Of a DNA stretch of 32,717 bases, positions 1 through 10,500 are shown in pieces. The stretch's first letter is position 1, and each line of letters starts with the position of its first letter. Below the pieces are notes generated by a model. The model worked only from the letters and a program-made list of their open reading frames with translations, did not search any database and was not told the origin of the DNA. The stretch is from Phytophthora quininea (Eukaryota; Oomycota; Peronosporomycetes; Peronosporales; Peronosporaceae): the NCBI GenBank assembly GCA_011947345.1, contig JAAVTG010000081.1:1-32717 (forward strand). Reading direction: 5' to 3'. The position numbers and the translations under genes were made by a program.

Positions 1-2600
1 CAGATCCTATCTGGGAATCGTTTGCATCTCCTGTGCCGGCAGGCAAGAATAATTAGATTCAGCTCGACCGACAAGCACTTTCGTGCTGGCATTGTTGCCA
101 AGGCGGGCAATCTATGGATGGCGGATGAATATGCTCACAAGTCCAAGCTAGTGCCCTGGCTGTTTCTGCTGAAATTCCACTCGAACGACAAGGTAGCAGC
201 GGTGATGACCAATCTCTGGGAGTTTGCGAAGGGTAACACGGTACTTGCTGGCACACAAAAGGAGAGAAGGCATTGCTTCAACAGAATTGGACATTGCTGT
301 TCAACTTTGCATTAACTCGGCTCGAGAACGCCCGAAACTTCAAGTATCGAGAAGCAGCTTGTCTTGCTCTTGTCGATTTACTCAATGGTGCGGAGGCCAG
401 CGATGTGCGAGAGGACTTTGCACGGCTTTGGAAGACTGCGTCGCGTGCTGTTGATGATGTGATGGAGGCAGTGGCTTTGGCAGGTGTCAAGTTGTACCGT
501 TATCTTGGCGAACTGAGCCTTCGCATTGCTACAAGCGACGCTACTTGCCGCTCCCAACTGCTAGAGTTTTTGATTGAGCAGGGCATTGTGAATAAGAACA
601 CAATCTGCCGCGCGCTAAGTATCGATGTGCTTCTTCGGCTTGTGAAAACGCTGAAGGCTGAAGATATGCAGGACCGCTTAGCCCCACTTATCCTCAAGTT
701 GCTCGAGTACTTATCTTCGCTCGAGATGCCGGAGCTGCAGTACGCCCAGTTTCACGTGGAGAAGAAGGATCAGCTGGAGAGACTTCGCGTCTCTCTCAGT
801 CAGGCTGGGCCCGTGGGTCAACTTTTAGAGCTAACGACAACCCGTCTGAAGGAGCTTGCCGGAACTGATGGATGTGTGGCAGTCGTTAACCAACTCGTAC
901 GTGGTGTTGCTAACCTTCTGAAGTTCGGCGTTGGGCTGAACACGCGCGTCGGAACGGCCAACTTCGTGGTTACACTGGCGGGTGAGCTGCCATTTGAACT
1001 GCGCAAGTGCAATGGAGCCGAATTCTTGCTACATCGCGTGTTCACCCCGTATATTGGCGCGAAAACAGCAGACGAGAACGACCAATATGATGATGAGGAA
1101 AGTCGATACGGCAACGCCGACACAAACAGCTCAGAAGTACTCGGGAACGTGATGGTGACCTCAGGATTGAGCGACGGGCTGGTCGTGCAAGCCTATTGTC
1201 GAGCCGCAGCATACCTATGTCCTCTTGTGGACGCACCTGTTGTCCGGGATTACGTTCGATCCGGTATCTTTGCGTTTAACTCGCTCAGTGCACAAACTCT
1301 GACAAATGGAGAGAGCGCAGAACAAGAGGACGCGGAAGATGGTAAACCAAGAGCACAACAAGTCTACACGAGCCGGTTCTTGTTGATCAGTGCGCTTGCA
1401 ACGATGGAGTTGGTGAAGAAGGTTCCACCGATCGCTGATGTAGGTAGTGTGGTGGCCGATGACATGCGCAACACATGGTATTGCACGAACGTCTTCCCTG
1501 CAGCTTACATCGGACAGTACGCAGCGACATCAGCGCTGAAAAACTCATGGACGGTTGTTCTAGATGAGCTACCGCCCACAGTGCTTTATTCTGCAAGCTC
1601 GTTGGATTCGATACTGCATTCAATAGCTCAACTGTTGGCACATCCGGCGTGGGATACTCGACGACAAGCAGCTCGTGCTCTGCAGGCCGTTTTCGCGAGT
1701 GCGACTTATCGTGCAAGGCTGTCACCTTCGCAGGTGGCTCGAATTTGGCAAGACCTGCTTGATGCTGTCCCTGGTCGCCTCTGGAGGGGCAAAGGCGTGA
1801 TTCTCGAGTCTCTGGTGGCTCTGGCAGCTGTGAAAGTCGAGACTAGCACAGTGGATGATGACTGGATGGAAATGTTGTCTTCGGTACTGGTGGACGAATG
1901 CACTAGAGCGTGGAAGAACCATGACTTGTCTTATCTGGAGAGTGCGATTGTAAATTTGGGCAAATTCTCAGCTTTGCTACCATCTCAGCAAAGCAGCCTC
2001 CGAGCAGCTAACGTGCGCGCTTTACGTAGTGGCTTTAATGAGTGGATGACTGTTATCGAAGTGAAGGCGCATGACAACGTTGATCGTCTATCGCTGCCAC
2101 CACTGCTCATCAAATGTGTGTTCGAGGCGCTGGCGCTGATGTGGCCAGAGATCCAGAAGCCCGCTCCTAGTACGACAGATGATAGCAATGCCAAGACAAC
2201 AGTGGAGACGATTCTGTGGTTATGTACGAGCGTGGAGTCGCCGCACCTAGGGGTCTGGAGTGTGCGCAAGGCTGTCTTCCAAGCGCTTGCTGCTCTATTG
2301 GGTCGAGCACCTGAGACAGCGCTGGCGGAAGGTAACAGCAGCATTGTAGAACGTGTCGTGGATTGTTGTTGCGGTTCGTTTGGTGTGGGCGACGGCAAGT
2401 ACTCGATGATTCGCGTGGCCGCTGCCAGTGCACTCACTGCATTACTGAAGCGAGGTGCGGAAAACGCAGGTGTGTTATTACGTTTAGTCGTGCAACGAGA
2501 ACAAATGATGGATGCTGTTCAGACATTGCTGGCAAGTGAGGAAGCATCCGAACAACAAGCAGCATTTGCGGTCAAGAACCAGCTGCTTCAGATGGCATAA
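1..2600 (+). CDS. ECM29: Proteasome adaptor/scaffold ECM29, C-terminal part (5' end outside window)
   Basis: Ecm29 is a large HEAT-repeat protein that binds 26S proteasomes, links 19S to 20S particles and takes part in proteasome quality control. The reading frame is open from base 1 in frame 1 and ends with TAA at 2598-2600, giving about 866 residues. Family landmarks follow the known order: 'IVAKAG', 'KLVPWL' followed by 'VMTNLWEF', then 'REAACLALVDLL', 'RALSIDVLLRLVK', 'GVGLNTRVGTA', the segment 'PGRLWRGKG' (compare the family G-R-x-W-x-G-K-E), and a final run of alpha-helical repeats. The frame moves from 1 to 3 near 230-275; one base missing from the AAAA run at 257-260 restores a continuous protein. 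The C-terminus is complete and the N-terminal half lies to the left. The gene converges with the receptor kinase, 42 bp from its stop. The family assignment is strong. Confidence 0.88.
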
Positions 2601-2642
2601 ATTGTGGAGCTAGCAACGAACCAGATAAAACCAGTATGCTAG

Positions 2643-4606
2643 CTAAGTCATCGCTCGTAAGAACTTTTGAAGGCAGAACAGAGCTTCACTCGCATTTGGA
2701 CGGCTCGTTGGTTCCAATGCCATACAAGCACGCCCCAACTCCACCAAAGCTGCACCCTTGGCCTCAGCTTCATTCGAGAATTGAGCCTGAAGCTGGCCGC
2801 TCACGATCTGTTGCATGAGTACAGCGTTGGGCACACTTTTCCTCGACCCAGAGTCCGATGGCCCGCTTGATTCGGTTTGAGAACTCTCAGTAATATAGCG
2901 ATACGGCAGCATCTGCGTGTCAAGCTCGGAAAGGACGACGCCGAATGAGAACATGTCGGCTTTCTCGTTGTACCTGCCCCCAGTCATGACCTCAGGCGCC
3001 ATCCACAAAGAGGATCCGATTCCTATTGTCATCGACTCGGTTGCAAGCTCGCGGGATACACCAAAATCCGTGACTTTGGCATCCAAGTCTTCGTTGAGTA
3101 AAATATTCCTGGACTTGAGATCACGATGCAGCACTGGCTGATTCAGAGAGTGTAGGTACGTGAGCGCGTGTGAAAATGGAGCGCAATTTTAACCTTGGCG
3201 GCGTCGAACCCCATCGGGTTTTGGTCCTTGTCAAGCGTTTGGAGGTACGAGCGCAAGTCTTCGTTATCGGCGAACTTGAGCACCACACAGAGGTCTTTGA
3301 AAGTATTCCACGCGATGCCCACGAGTTGAACGATTCGAGGGTGCTCTAGCGACCCAGTAAGTTTTGCTTCCGCCAAGAAGGAACCGACGTGCTGCAGGTT
3401 GTTTCGATGCGCAGGCAGCAGCATCTTCACAGCCACACTTTGGCTGTCGAAACTTCCCTTATACACTTCCCCGTAGCCGCCGCGGCTCAGCAATCCCTCC
3501 ACCTGGACCTTATCTCGAGGGAGACGAACAGAGACAATGGCGGGGTCATTCCACATGGCACTTGCATTCGTTGGCCCCAGCAAAGACTCTTTGAGGGCTG
3601 AGTCCATTTTGTGGGACTTTCTCTTCTTCCAGCAGAATCAACCGAGCACCAACAATATCGCTACTGCAGCCATGGAGACACCCACCGCAATCGGTACTGA
3701 GGTTGAGCGAGATGCTGTCGATACACTGGCAGCGCTGGAAGGGATCGGAGTAGGTGTGCTCGTTCCGGGTGTGGTCGAGGGAGAAGATGCTGACGGCGAC
3801 GTTGCTGAGTAAACACTCACCGTGTAGTAAAACATGTTTTGCTGGACGCTGCACTCGGTCAGGTTGGACGAGTTCGTGGTTGAAAGTGTAAACTCAGGGA
3901 CTCCGGTGCAGAAGGTGCTGGAGTTGAAGTACTCATACGTTGCTTGGCCATCCGCGTACGCAGTCGCCTTGTGGCTTGCCTTTCCGTTTTTCACTTGGCA
4001 TCTCCCGTCTGCGATGTAAGCGTCTCCGTACATGAGATCGTTGCAGCCGTCGGATGCATACGCACTGACAAGCAAGTATGGGTAGCCGTGGCTCGTTGCA
4101 ACTTTATTGAAGTAGGAAGACCAATACTCGGCACACTCGACGCTGTTCTGGAAAGCACCTGCGGTATCATTGTCGGATGCTGAGCATGCGTTTGGCTGAG
4201 TGGGGTGATGTTCTTGAATGAAAAGCTCGTACGGGGCAGCGGAGCAGTCGGGCGATTCGTAGTACGCCACGGTCACCCACCAGGGGCAGCTGCCGCTGCC
4301 GGAGCTGCGAGGGCTCATCGACCTGAAGAAACGTTGGCGAAACTGGAAGTGGTCTGCGGTACTCACACCTACCAACATCACTCCATTGTACAATATCCAG
4401 ATGTCAAGTGCTCTGGGCGGATATGGACAAGCATTGTGCCCAACTGTCCATTCACCCCTACCCGGAGCACTTCTTGCTGCTCGAACGCAGTTTTGGTGCG
4501 ATGCGACCTCACAGCAGTGGTGACTGCAGTCATAAAAATGAGCAGTCGTGGTGATGGCGGTGGGCTTGGGGGAAATGGGACTGTAGCCACTTGCTTTGGG
4601 AGCCAT
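2643..4606 (-). pseudogene. Receptor-like TKL protein kinase, single-pass membrane, with an in-frame stop in the membrane helix
   Basis: Read from 4606 downwards: a Cys-rich ectodomain with several N-glycosylation sequons (NDT, NSS, NLT), a Ser/Thr/Pro-rich stalk, a membrane helix beginning 'VPIAVGVSMAAVAILLVLG', a basic stop-transfer stretch 'FCWKKRKSHK', then a TKL kinase domain. The kinase shows a glycine loop (GGYGEVYKG), VAVK lysine, HRDLKSRN catalytic loop, DFG and APE, so it would be catalytically competent. A TGA at 3638-3640 falls inside the membrane helix in the same frame on both sides. A second break, one base missing from the run at 3173-3176 (TTTT on the coding strand), separates the N-lobe from the HRD loop and looks like a homopolymer error. 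The start is uncertain: no clear signal peptide follows the ATG at 4604-4606, and an upstream exon may exist. It could be a recent pseudogene, a gene with one sequencing error, or a gene making a soluble ectodomain. The order ectodomain, membrane helix, kinase matches oomycete receptor-like kinases. Confidence 0.72.
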
Positions 4607-4609
4607 GGA

Positions 4610-6160
4610 AGAAGATCGTCCTCGTCGTCGTCCTAGCTGTTGAACTGCAGGGTGGGTCCAGCCTGGGTGTCTTTACGTTGGACGTCGGTGGTCATCGCTG
4701 GCAGGAAGCCGAGGCGCACGCGACCGGACTCGGGGCGCCTCATCCGCCACGGACTGGGCGGGGACGTTTAATTGGTCGTCGGCCAAATGACGACAAGCTC
4801 GCCAGGCCGACTTGACGGCATTACAAGTCCAGCGTAGCGGTCTCGGAGTGGCGAGTGGGCGACATAATACTTCAGGCGAGCTCGTGGACCAAAGGCAAGT
4901 CCATGGAGTGAAAAGTATCTTTAGAGGCGGGCCACCGTAAACAACCTCTACATGCCAACCAACTTCGCCACGTCGTATGGAATAGAAGTACGATGGTTCG
5001 TGAACTGGTACGGCCCTGGTGGGGGCAATGTTAGCCCTATGGGACGACCTCACGAAGACGCTGGCGCCTTATCGCCTGCCATCGGTCGATGCCCTCGAGA
5101 TCTTGGTGGACGGGTAATCTCCAAGGATATACCTACTTCATTCATGGCTTGACGACCGATGTTGAAGCGAGCTTGCATTGTATCTAAAGAGCTTTATTAC
5201 TGAACGAACTGCTCGGATCAAGCTTCCCAACGAGTGGCGTGCGCTGTCCGCTTTCTCCGACTCCTTCAAGTCTGTCGGCGTCGATGGTGGCAGTATAGTT
5301 GTCCAGCTTCCAGGACAGACAGCGCCATACACTGGCCGCCGCAAATTTCTTCTGGTGCCACCAGAGCTTGGGATTTGCCTCAAGGCAGTTGACACCGCGT
5401 AAACTTGAACGACCTGTATAGCCAGCCCCGGCTGGCATTTACACTAATGACCAGCCGAGATCGGCAGCTTGCAGAGCCGTCACGAGTAACGGTGAAGGTC
5501 ATCAAGCAGAGCCAACACAGCGAGGTACTCCTCCACGACAACGCTGGCAAATGGCCGTGTGCAATGGCCAACTGCAGCGTCGATGTTGTTGGCAAGCCTC
5601 CTTGCACACACGAGCGGGTCAACACCGTAGAAACTGGAAGCGCATTCACCTCGCGCTCGAAATGGGATTTGAGCGGTGTTGCATTTTGGAGCGGGTAATT
5701 CGTGCTCATTTGTAGCCAATCAGCTGCGCGAATCATTAGAATCTTGCCGAATGTATGGCCAGCAGCTGATTCCAAACGTCTCGGATGTGCAGGAACCCTC
5801 ATGCGGCAACGCGGCGCTCGGCTAAAGCGGAGCTGCCCAAGGCGAGAATGAGTTGTCAGTATCCGCAGCACTCACCGTAAGTTGGAGGGAAATCCTCGTC
5901 TCCGTTGCAAGTTCCCGGGGACAGCTTCAAGGTGGACCTCGCTAAGTGCGAAAAAGCACCGAAAGGACGCGCGCCAATCCTAGCAGACAGGCGCCCGATT
6001 ATCAGATATACCAAATATCGTCCAACACAATACTTTGTACATCTTCTGCTATTACAATATGAAGTCCTTAATTCACTGTGATTTCCTATATATCTACATA
6101 CACAGTGTCTTCAGCCTTATTCCTGGCATCTTCGCTCCGTCACCATCTTCCCACCCCACG
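4610..6160. other. About 1.5 kb with no supportable gene
   Basis: The stretch holds only short overlapping open frames of 60-165 codons on both strands (for example plus 4952-5152, 5178-5402 and 5405-5698; minus 5184-5438, 5380-5871). None shows a recognisable domain, and neighbouring open pieces cannot be joined by convincing GT-AG introns. It may be a decayed gene or transposon, or simply the promoter region of the PB1 gene plus upstream DNA of the receptor kinase. It turns AT-richer from about 6000 to 6120, just before the PB1 gene. Confidence 0.45.
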
Positions 6161-6164
6161 AGTC

Positions 6165-6171
6165 TCACTTT
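6165..6171 (+). promoter_or_regulatory. Possible oomycete initiator (INR) for the PB1 gene
   Basis: TCACTTT fits the oomycete initiator consensus YCAYTYY and lies 51 bp before the chosen ATG at 6222. No clear FPR element follows it, and a 7-base degenerate motif is easily met by chance, so this is only a candidate start site. Confidence 0.25.
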
Positions 6172-6221
6172 ACGGCTCAGTCTTCAAACGTCGCAGTCGG
6201 CCACAAGCACTTTTGATCCAG

Positions 6222-7217
6222 ATGTCCGAGACGATCCTGCTGCAGCTCACGCACTCGAGCGAGACCCATCAGCTCCGGGTGCCGCTGCGCTCCAGCGCCG
6301 ACCAAGCGGGCGACGACTTGCTCTCGTACGAGCTGGTGCTGCAGAAGGCCGTCCAGCTCTTCCCGCGACTCGCCTCCAGCGCCTTCACCGTGGTCTACCG
6401 CGACGACGAGGGTGACATCGTCACGCTCTCGCACGCGCTCGAGTTCTCCGAGGCCTGTCGCGTGCTACTGGACAGCTCGGCGGCCCGTGCAGAGCCGCCC
6501 ACGTTGCACTTCTACATCCTGGCCAAGGTCTCGCTGCGGGACAAGGTGGCCCCCGTGCTCAGTCGAGTCGTCGAGCTCGCTCGACTGGCGGGACAGGCCA
6601 CGCAGCAGCTCCGTAATAGCGAGCTGCTGGGCAGAGGACGAGACTCCATCGCCCGCCTGGCCGGCGGAGCGGTCACTCAAGCGGGACACGCCATCGAGCA
6701 CCTGCGCAACAGCGAGATGCTCAGTCGAGGACGAGAATCGCTCGGCAACTCCGCGGGCCACACGAGGACGATCCTCCTGTTGGCTGGAAGTGGAGTCAGC
6801 ACACGGATCCGAAGAGCGGGCTCTGCGGTCGCAGCGGAGCTGGAGCGTCGACGATCCAGCACGTCTAGAGAGAGCTTCGACCCCACGGAGTTTGAAAAGC
6901 CTACGACTGCTACCACGTCCCCATCGACGGAAGTGGTGGACTTACGGCACTCTGTGGCGGCAGAAGCTGAAGTTGAGGAGGTTGAGGCGGTTGAAGGGGC
7001 ACAGAGTGAAGAGCAGACGGCGTATGAATCCGATGCAGACACGTTGTGCGACGAAGAGGAAGACCGAGGGCTGGATGTGGAAGACAGCCAGTGGGCGGCG
7101 CAACTCGCTGTGATCCGCGAGGTGATGGTGCATGTGGACGAGGAGCTCTGCTGCGACCTGCTGGCTCAGCACCAGGGCAACGTGGAGTCGGTCCTCGCCG
7201 AGCTGACAGACATGTAA
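6222..7217 (+). CDS. PB1-domain protein with C-terminal UBA/CUE-like domain (NBR1/p62-like layout)
   Basis: An uninterrupted frame of 331 residues. Residues 1 to about 105 form a PB1 domain; the acidic OPCA motif is visible as 'YRDDEGDIVTL', which makes it at least an acidic-type PB1 able to pair with a basic PB1 partner. Then come two imperfect copies of a helical unit starting 'QLRNSELLGRGRDS' and 'HLRNSEMLSRGRES', a Ser/Thr- and Glu-rich linker, and a final helical segment 'VIREVMVHVDEELCCDLL' followed by 'GNVESVLAEL' that resembles a UBA or CUE ubiquitin-binding fold. PB1 at one end and UBA at the other is the arrangement of autophagy receptors such as p62/NBR1, but no ZZ or FW domain and no convincing W-x-x-L LIR motif was seen. 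The ATG at 6222 was chosen because the PB1 fold starts directly there; the frame is open upstream but has no earlier ATG that adds recognisable sequence. Confidence 0.7.
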   Translation: MSETILLQLTHSSETHQLRVPLRSSADQAGDDLLSYELVLQKAVQLFPRLASSAFTVVYRDDEGDIVTLSHALEFSEACRVLLDSSAARAEPPTLHFYILAKVSLRDKVAPVLSRVVELARLAGQATQQLRNSELLGRGRDSIARLAGGAVTQAGHAIEHLRNSEMLSRGRESLGNSAGHTRTILLLAGSGVSTRIRRAGSAVAAELERRRSSTSRESFDPTEFEKPTTATTSPSTEVVDLRHSVAAEAEVEEVEAVEGAQSEEQTAYESDADTLCDEEEDRGLDVEDSQWAAQLAVIREVMVHVDEELCCDLLAQHQGNVESVLAELTDM

Positions 7218-7240
7218 GGCGACGATTTCATCTAAGTAGC

Positions 7241-7246
7241 AATAAA
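7241..7246 (+). terminator. Polyadenylation signal AATAAA of the PB1 gene
   Basis: AATAAA occurs 24 bp after the PB1 gene stop codon and is followed by T/G-rich sequence (tgttgtaacctctttcgtg), the usual layout of a eukaryotic cleavage site. Confidence 0.5.
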
Positions 7247-7510
7247 CTGTTGTAACCTCTTTCGTGAGCTTTTAATCCACGCCAGTCGTTGACGGTGACG
7301 ATGCTGAACGGCTTTCCGTTTCTAGAAGATCTTTTGTGGACAAGTGAGGTCTCCACTGAAATGTCCACCAGGAAGGCAATGCAGATCGAAGCTGACGTAA
7401 GGGATGATTCAGAAGATCTCTACTAGTATGCAGGCGTGGGCTCAAGAAGTTGACGAGGATTCAGCTTTATGTGCTCCATCGCGTTTTAGTTGTACCCCTT
7501 GGGTTACGAG

Positions 7511-10500
7511 ATGGATTCGAACGCGGGAAAGCGTTTGCGCCGCGCCTGCAAGAGCGGCGATCTGGCCGCGGCTCACGTACTCGTGCAACAAGAACAAGGC
7601 GATGTAAACGCTGCAAGTGAACGGGGTCGAAGGACGCCGCTGATGATTGCGAGCCGGGAGGGCCGCCAGGATCTAGTGCGGTTCTTGCTTGAGCATGGGG
7701 CTGATGTCAACTCCAAGGACAAGCAGGGCTACACAGCCTTGATGTTTGCTGTGGTCGAAGGGCATTTGGCAATTGCCAAGGAGCTCGTTGAAAGAGACCG
7801 GGGCTGTGTGGATGAACGCGACACTAGAGACTACACACCGCTGGGCATGGCAGCAGTAAACGGCTACGCTGAAATGGTGCTGTGGCTCGTTGGAATTGGC
7901 GCCGAAATTAACGCTGTGAGCAAATTCGGTCAGACGCCATTGATGAATCTTTGTTGGTCTGGGAAGGCCAATGTGGCTGTGGTGAAGCTTCTGGTGCAAA
8001 CGTACGGAGCACAGGCCAATGCAGTGGACAACGACGGACAAACCGCGCTGATGCTTCTCTGTGAGTCTGCTAATGCTGATAATGTCAACGTCGTGCTGGC
8101 AGTGGCGAAGCTGCTGGTGGTTGATTTTGCAGCCGATATCAACGCTGCCGATGCAAACGGAAAGACAGCTCTGATGAATATTTGTGCCTCTGGCCAGGCG
8201 AGTGTGAACGTGATGAGATATCTAGTTGTAGAGCTTGGGGCGGACATTAATGTTGTTGACAACTATGGAGGGACTGCACTGGTCTACCAGTGTAAGTCAG
8301 CGACAGCTGGTCTGGAAGCGGTAAAGTATATGGTAAAGGATCTCGGAGCGGATGTGAACGCCGTAGACAGCGACGGAGAAACACCGTTACTGCTTCTCTG
8401 TCGGTCAGGAAAAGCAGATTTGGAAATTGTGACGTTCCTAGCACGAGATTATGAGGCTGACATCAATGCCGTAGGTGAACGCGCCAAGTTTACACCGTTG
8501 ATGCACATTGCTATGTCTGATGTGGTGGATATAACGTTGGTGAAATTTATGGCGGACAATCTCGGAGCTGACAGTAGTGCAGTCGATTTTCAAGGACGCA
8601 CAGCGTTGATGCTCCTCTGCAGATTTGGTGGCGTCGAAGTGGGTCTGGTGAGGAGCTATGTGACAGACTTTGGAGCTGATGTCAATGCAGTCGACAATTA
8701 CGGCCGCACCACTTTGATTCATCATTGTCAATCAAGGAAGGTTGATCCGGAGGTGATAAAATGTTTAGTCGTGGAGCTTGGAGCAGATGTGAACGCCGTC
8801 GACGGCAGTGGTAAAACGCCGTTAATTTGTCTCTGCAAATCGAAGAAAACCACTGTGGATCTGGTGAAGCTGTTGGTGGAGTTACAGGCGGATGGCAACG
8901 TCGTAGATAAGGAAGGAGTAACGCCACTGATGTTTTGCTGCGAGTCAGGGAATGCTGACGAAGACATGCTTAGATTCCTGGTGCTGGATCTCGGAATCGA
9001 CGTCAACGCAGTAGACAACGATGGAACGACAGCATTAATGTATCTTTACGCTTCAGGTAATGCTGAGACACGGAACACGGTGCGATTTCTTATAGCAGAG
9101 TTTGGAGCTGATGTCAATGCAGCAGACAACGAAGGAACGACGCTATTGATGAGCCTGTGCAAATTTGGTGAAGCTGATGCTACTGAAGTGGGGATATTAG
9201 TTAACGATCTCGGAGCTGATGGCAACGCGGCAGATGTGGAAGGCAAAACGGCACTCATCCTGGCCGCCGAAAACGGCAATGATGGCATTGTGGAGATGCT
9301 GCTCACCTTAAACGTAAACACGTTGTTGCAGGACCAGTTCAATCGAACCGCACTAGATTATGCGATACAATGCGGGCACAAGCGCGTCCAAGAACTGCTG
9401 CTATCTTTTATCGGACAGGACCACCTTGTCTCCGCTCAATCTGCGGATATCGTCCGTCAATGTCCGATCCGGGCTACAGAAATTGAGTTGGGAGATTTTG
9501 CGACGGCCAAAGACATCGGAGGCGACTTTGTTGGACTGTGGCTGGACTCTGAGGTGGTTATCAAAATGTGGATATCCAGCTCTGCATCTGCGTTATCATT
9601 TGACGAGCAAGCCCGCCGCTGGTTCGCTTTACGACACCCGAACGTCCAAAAGTTGTACGGCGCTGTCCACGATGGATACAGTTTGTTTGTATGTGAGCAC
9701 ATGAAGAACGGATCGCTTGCAGAATTCGTGAGGAATAGTATTGTGTCGACAGCACGTTTGGGGTCAGCCTTAGGGTACCTGTACGAAGCAGCTCTGGGTT
9801 TACATTTCTTGCACGAGCGTGGAATTGCGCACGGGAATTTTCGATTAGAGAACATCCTAATTGGTAGTGATGGCATTGCTAAGCTCGCAAACGTGTCGAC
9901 CACCAACACATTACAACAAAACGAAGAAACGGGTCTATCACACTTGCTGGCAGCGGATGTCGCTGCTCTAGGGAATGCCTAAAGGTGTTTTATGCTGGAG
10001 CTTGGACTTTCCGATACAGTACGGGGTTCTACAGAGAATGTCGAGGACTTGGTAGTGATATTAGCCATCCTTCCCGGCGATGCACAATCTCTGAAGTCGT
10101 CAGTCGAATGAAGCTGCTGCTTGATTTGGCGACGCAAGACGAACCTCAGAAAGAACCTTCGATATCTATGGACGGCATCGCTCTCAAGCTTCAAGACATT
10201 CAGGATGCAGCCGACGAGTCTGACAACGATTTCTACCGCGAGTTGTTCGAAATTCTTGAGCACTTGTGCCAGGAAACTATCAGCTTGAACCAATCCATCA
10301 CCGAAACAGCTTTCGAAGATGCCGTTGAAATTCTGGAAAGCATCGAACTCGCTATTATTCAGCAGTGCTCGCAGTCCCAGAGCACGATCCAACGTTTATC
10401 ATCTAGTCGCGCCAACGACGCATCGTTGGACTTCTTCCACAAGCAAATGCAGCATTTATTGAATGTGTTGAGTGCTCCAAACGATGTGCGAAGTGATCTG

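Noticed and set aside
233..261. A 29-nt GT...AG segment in ECM29 whose removal restores the frame and gives nearly the same spacing as the human protein
   Set aside because: Introns this short are not expected in oomycetes (others here are 58 nt or more). One base missing in AAAA 257-260 explains the break equally well and fits the window-wide pattern. Transcript data would decide.
1985..2437. 150-codon minus-strand frame inside ECM29
   Set aside because: It is the antisense shadow of a well-supported conserved coding region.
4322..4371. Possible 44-50 nt intron near the start of the receptor kinase (GTGAGT ... TTCAG)
   Set aside because: The splice sites look good, but removing 44 or 50 nt puts the upstream sequence into frames with stop codons, while the unspliced frame is open.
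4591..4815. Plus-strand frame beginning with a signal-peptide-like hydrophobic run
   Set aside because: It has no ATG at the right place, lies antisense to the start of the receptor kinase, and the remainder is low-complexity Arg/Pro-rich sequence.
9974..10080. TAA at 9980-9982 as the true end of the ankyrin-pseudokinase, with a separate downstream kinase gene
   Set aside because: One extra G at 9971-9973 joins the two frames exactly through expected kinase C-lobe sequence, and the downstream frame has no good start of its own.
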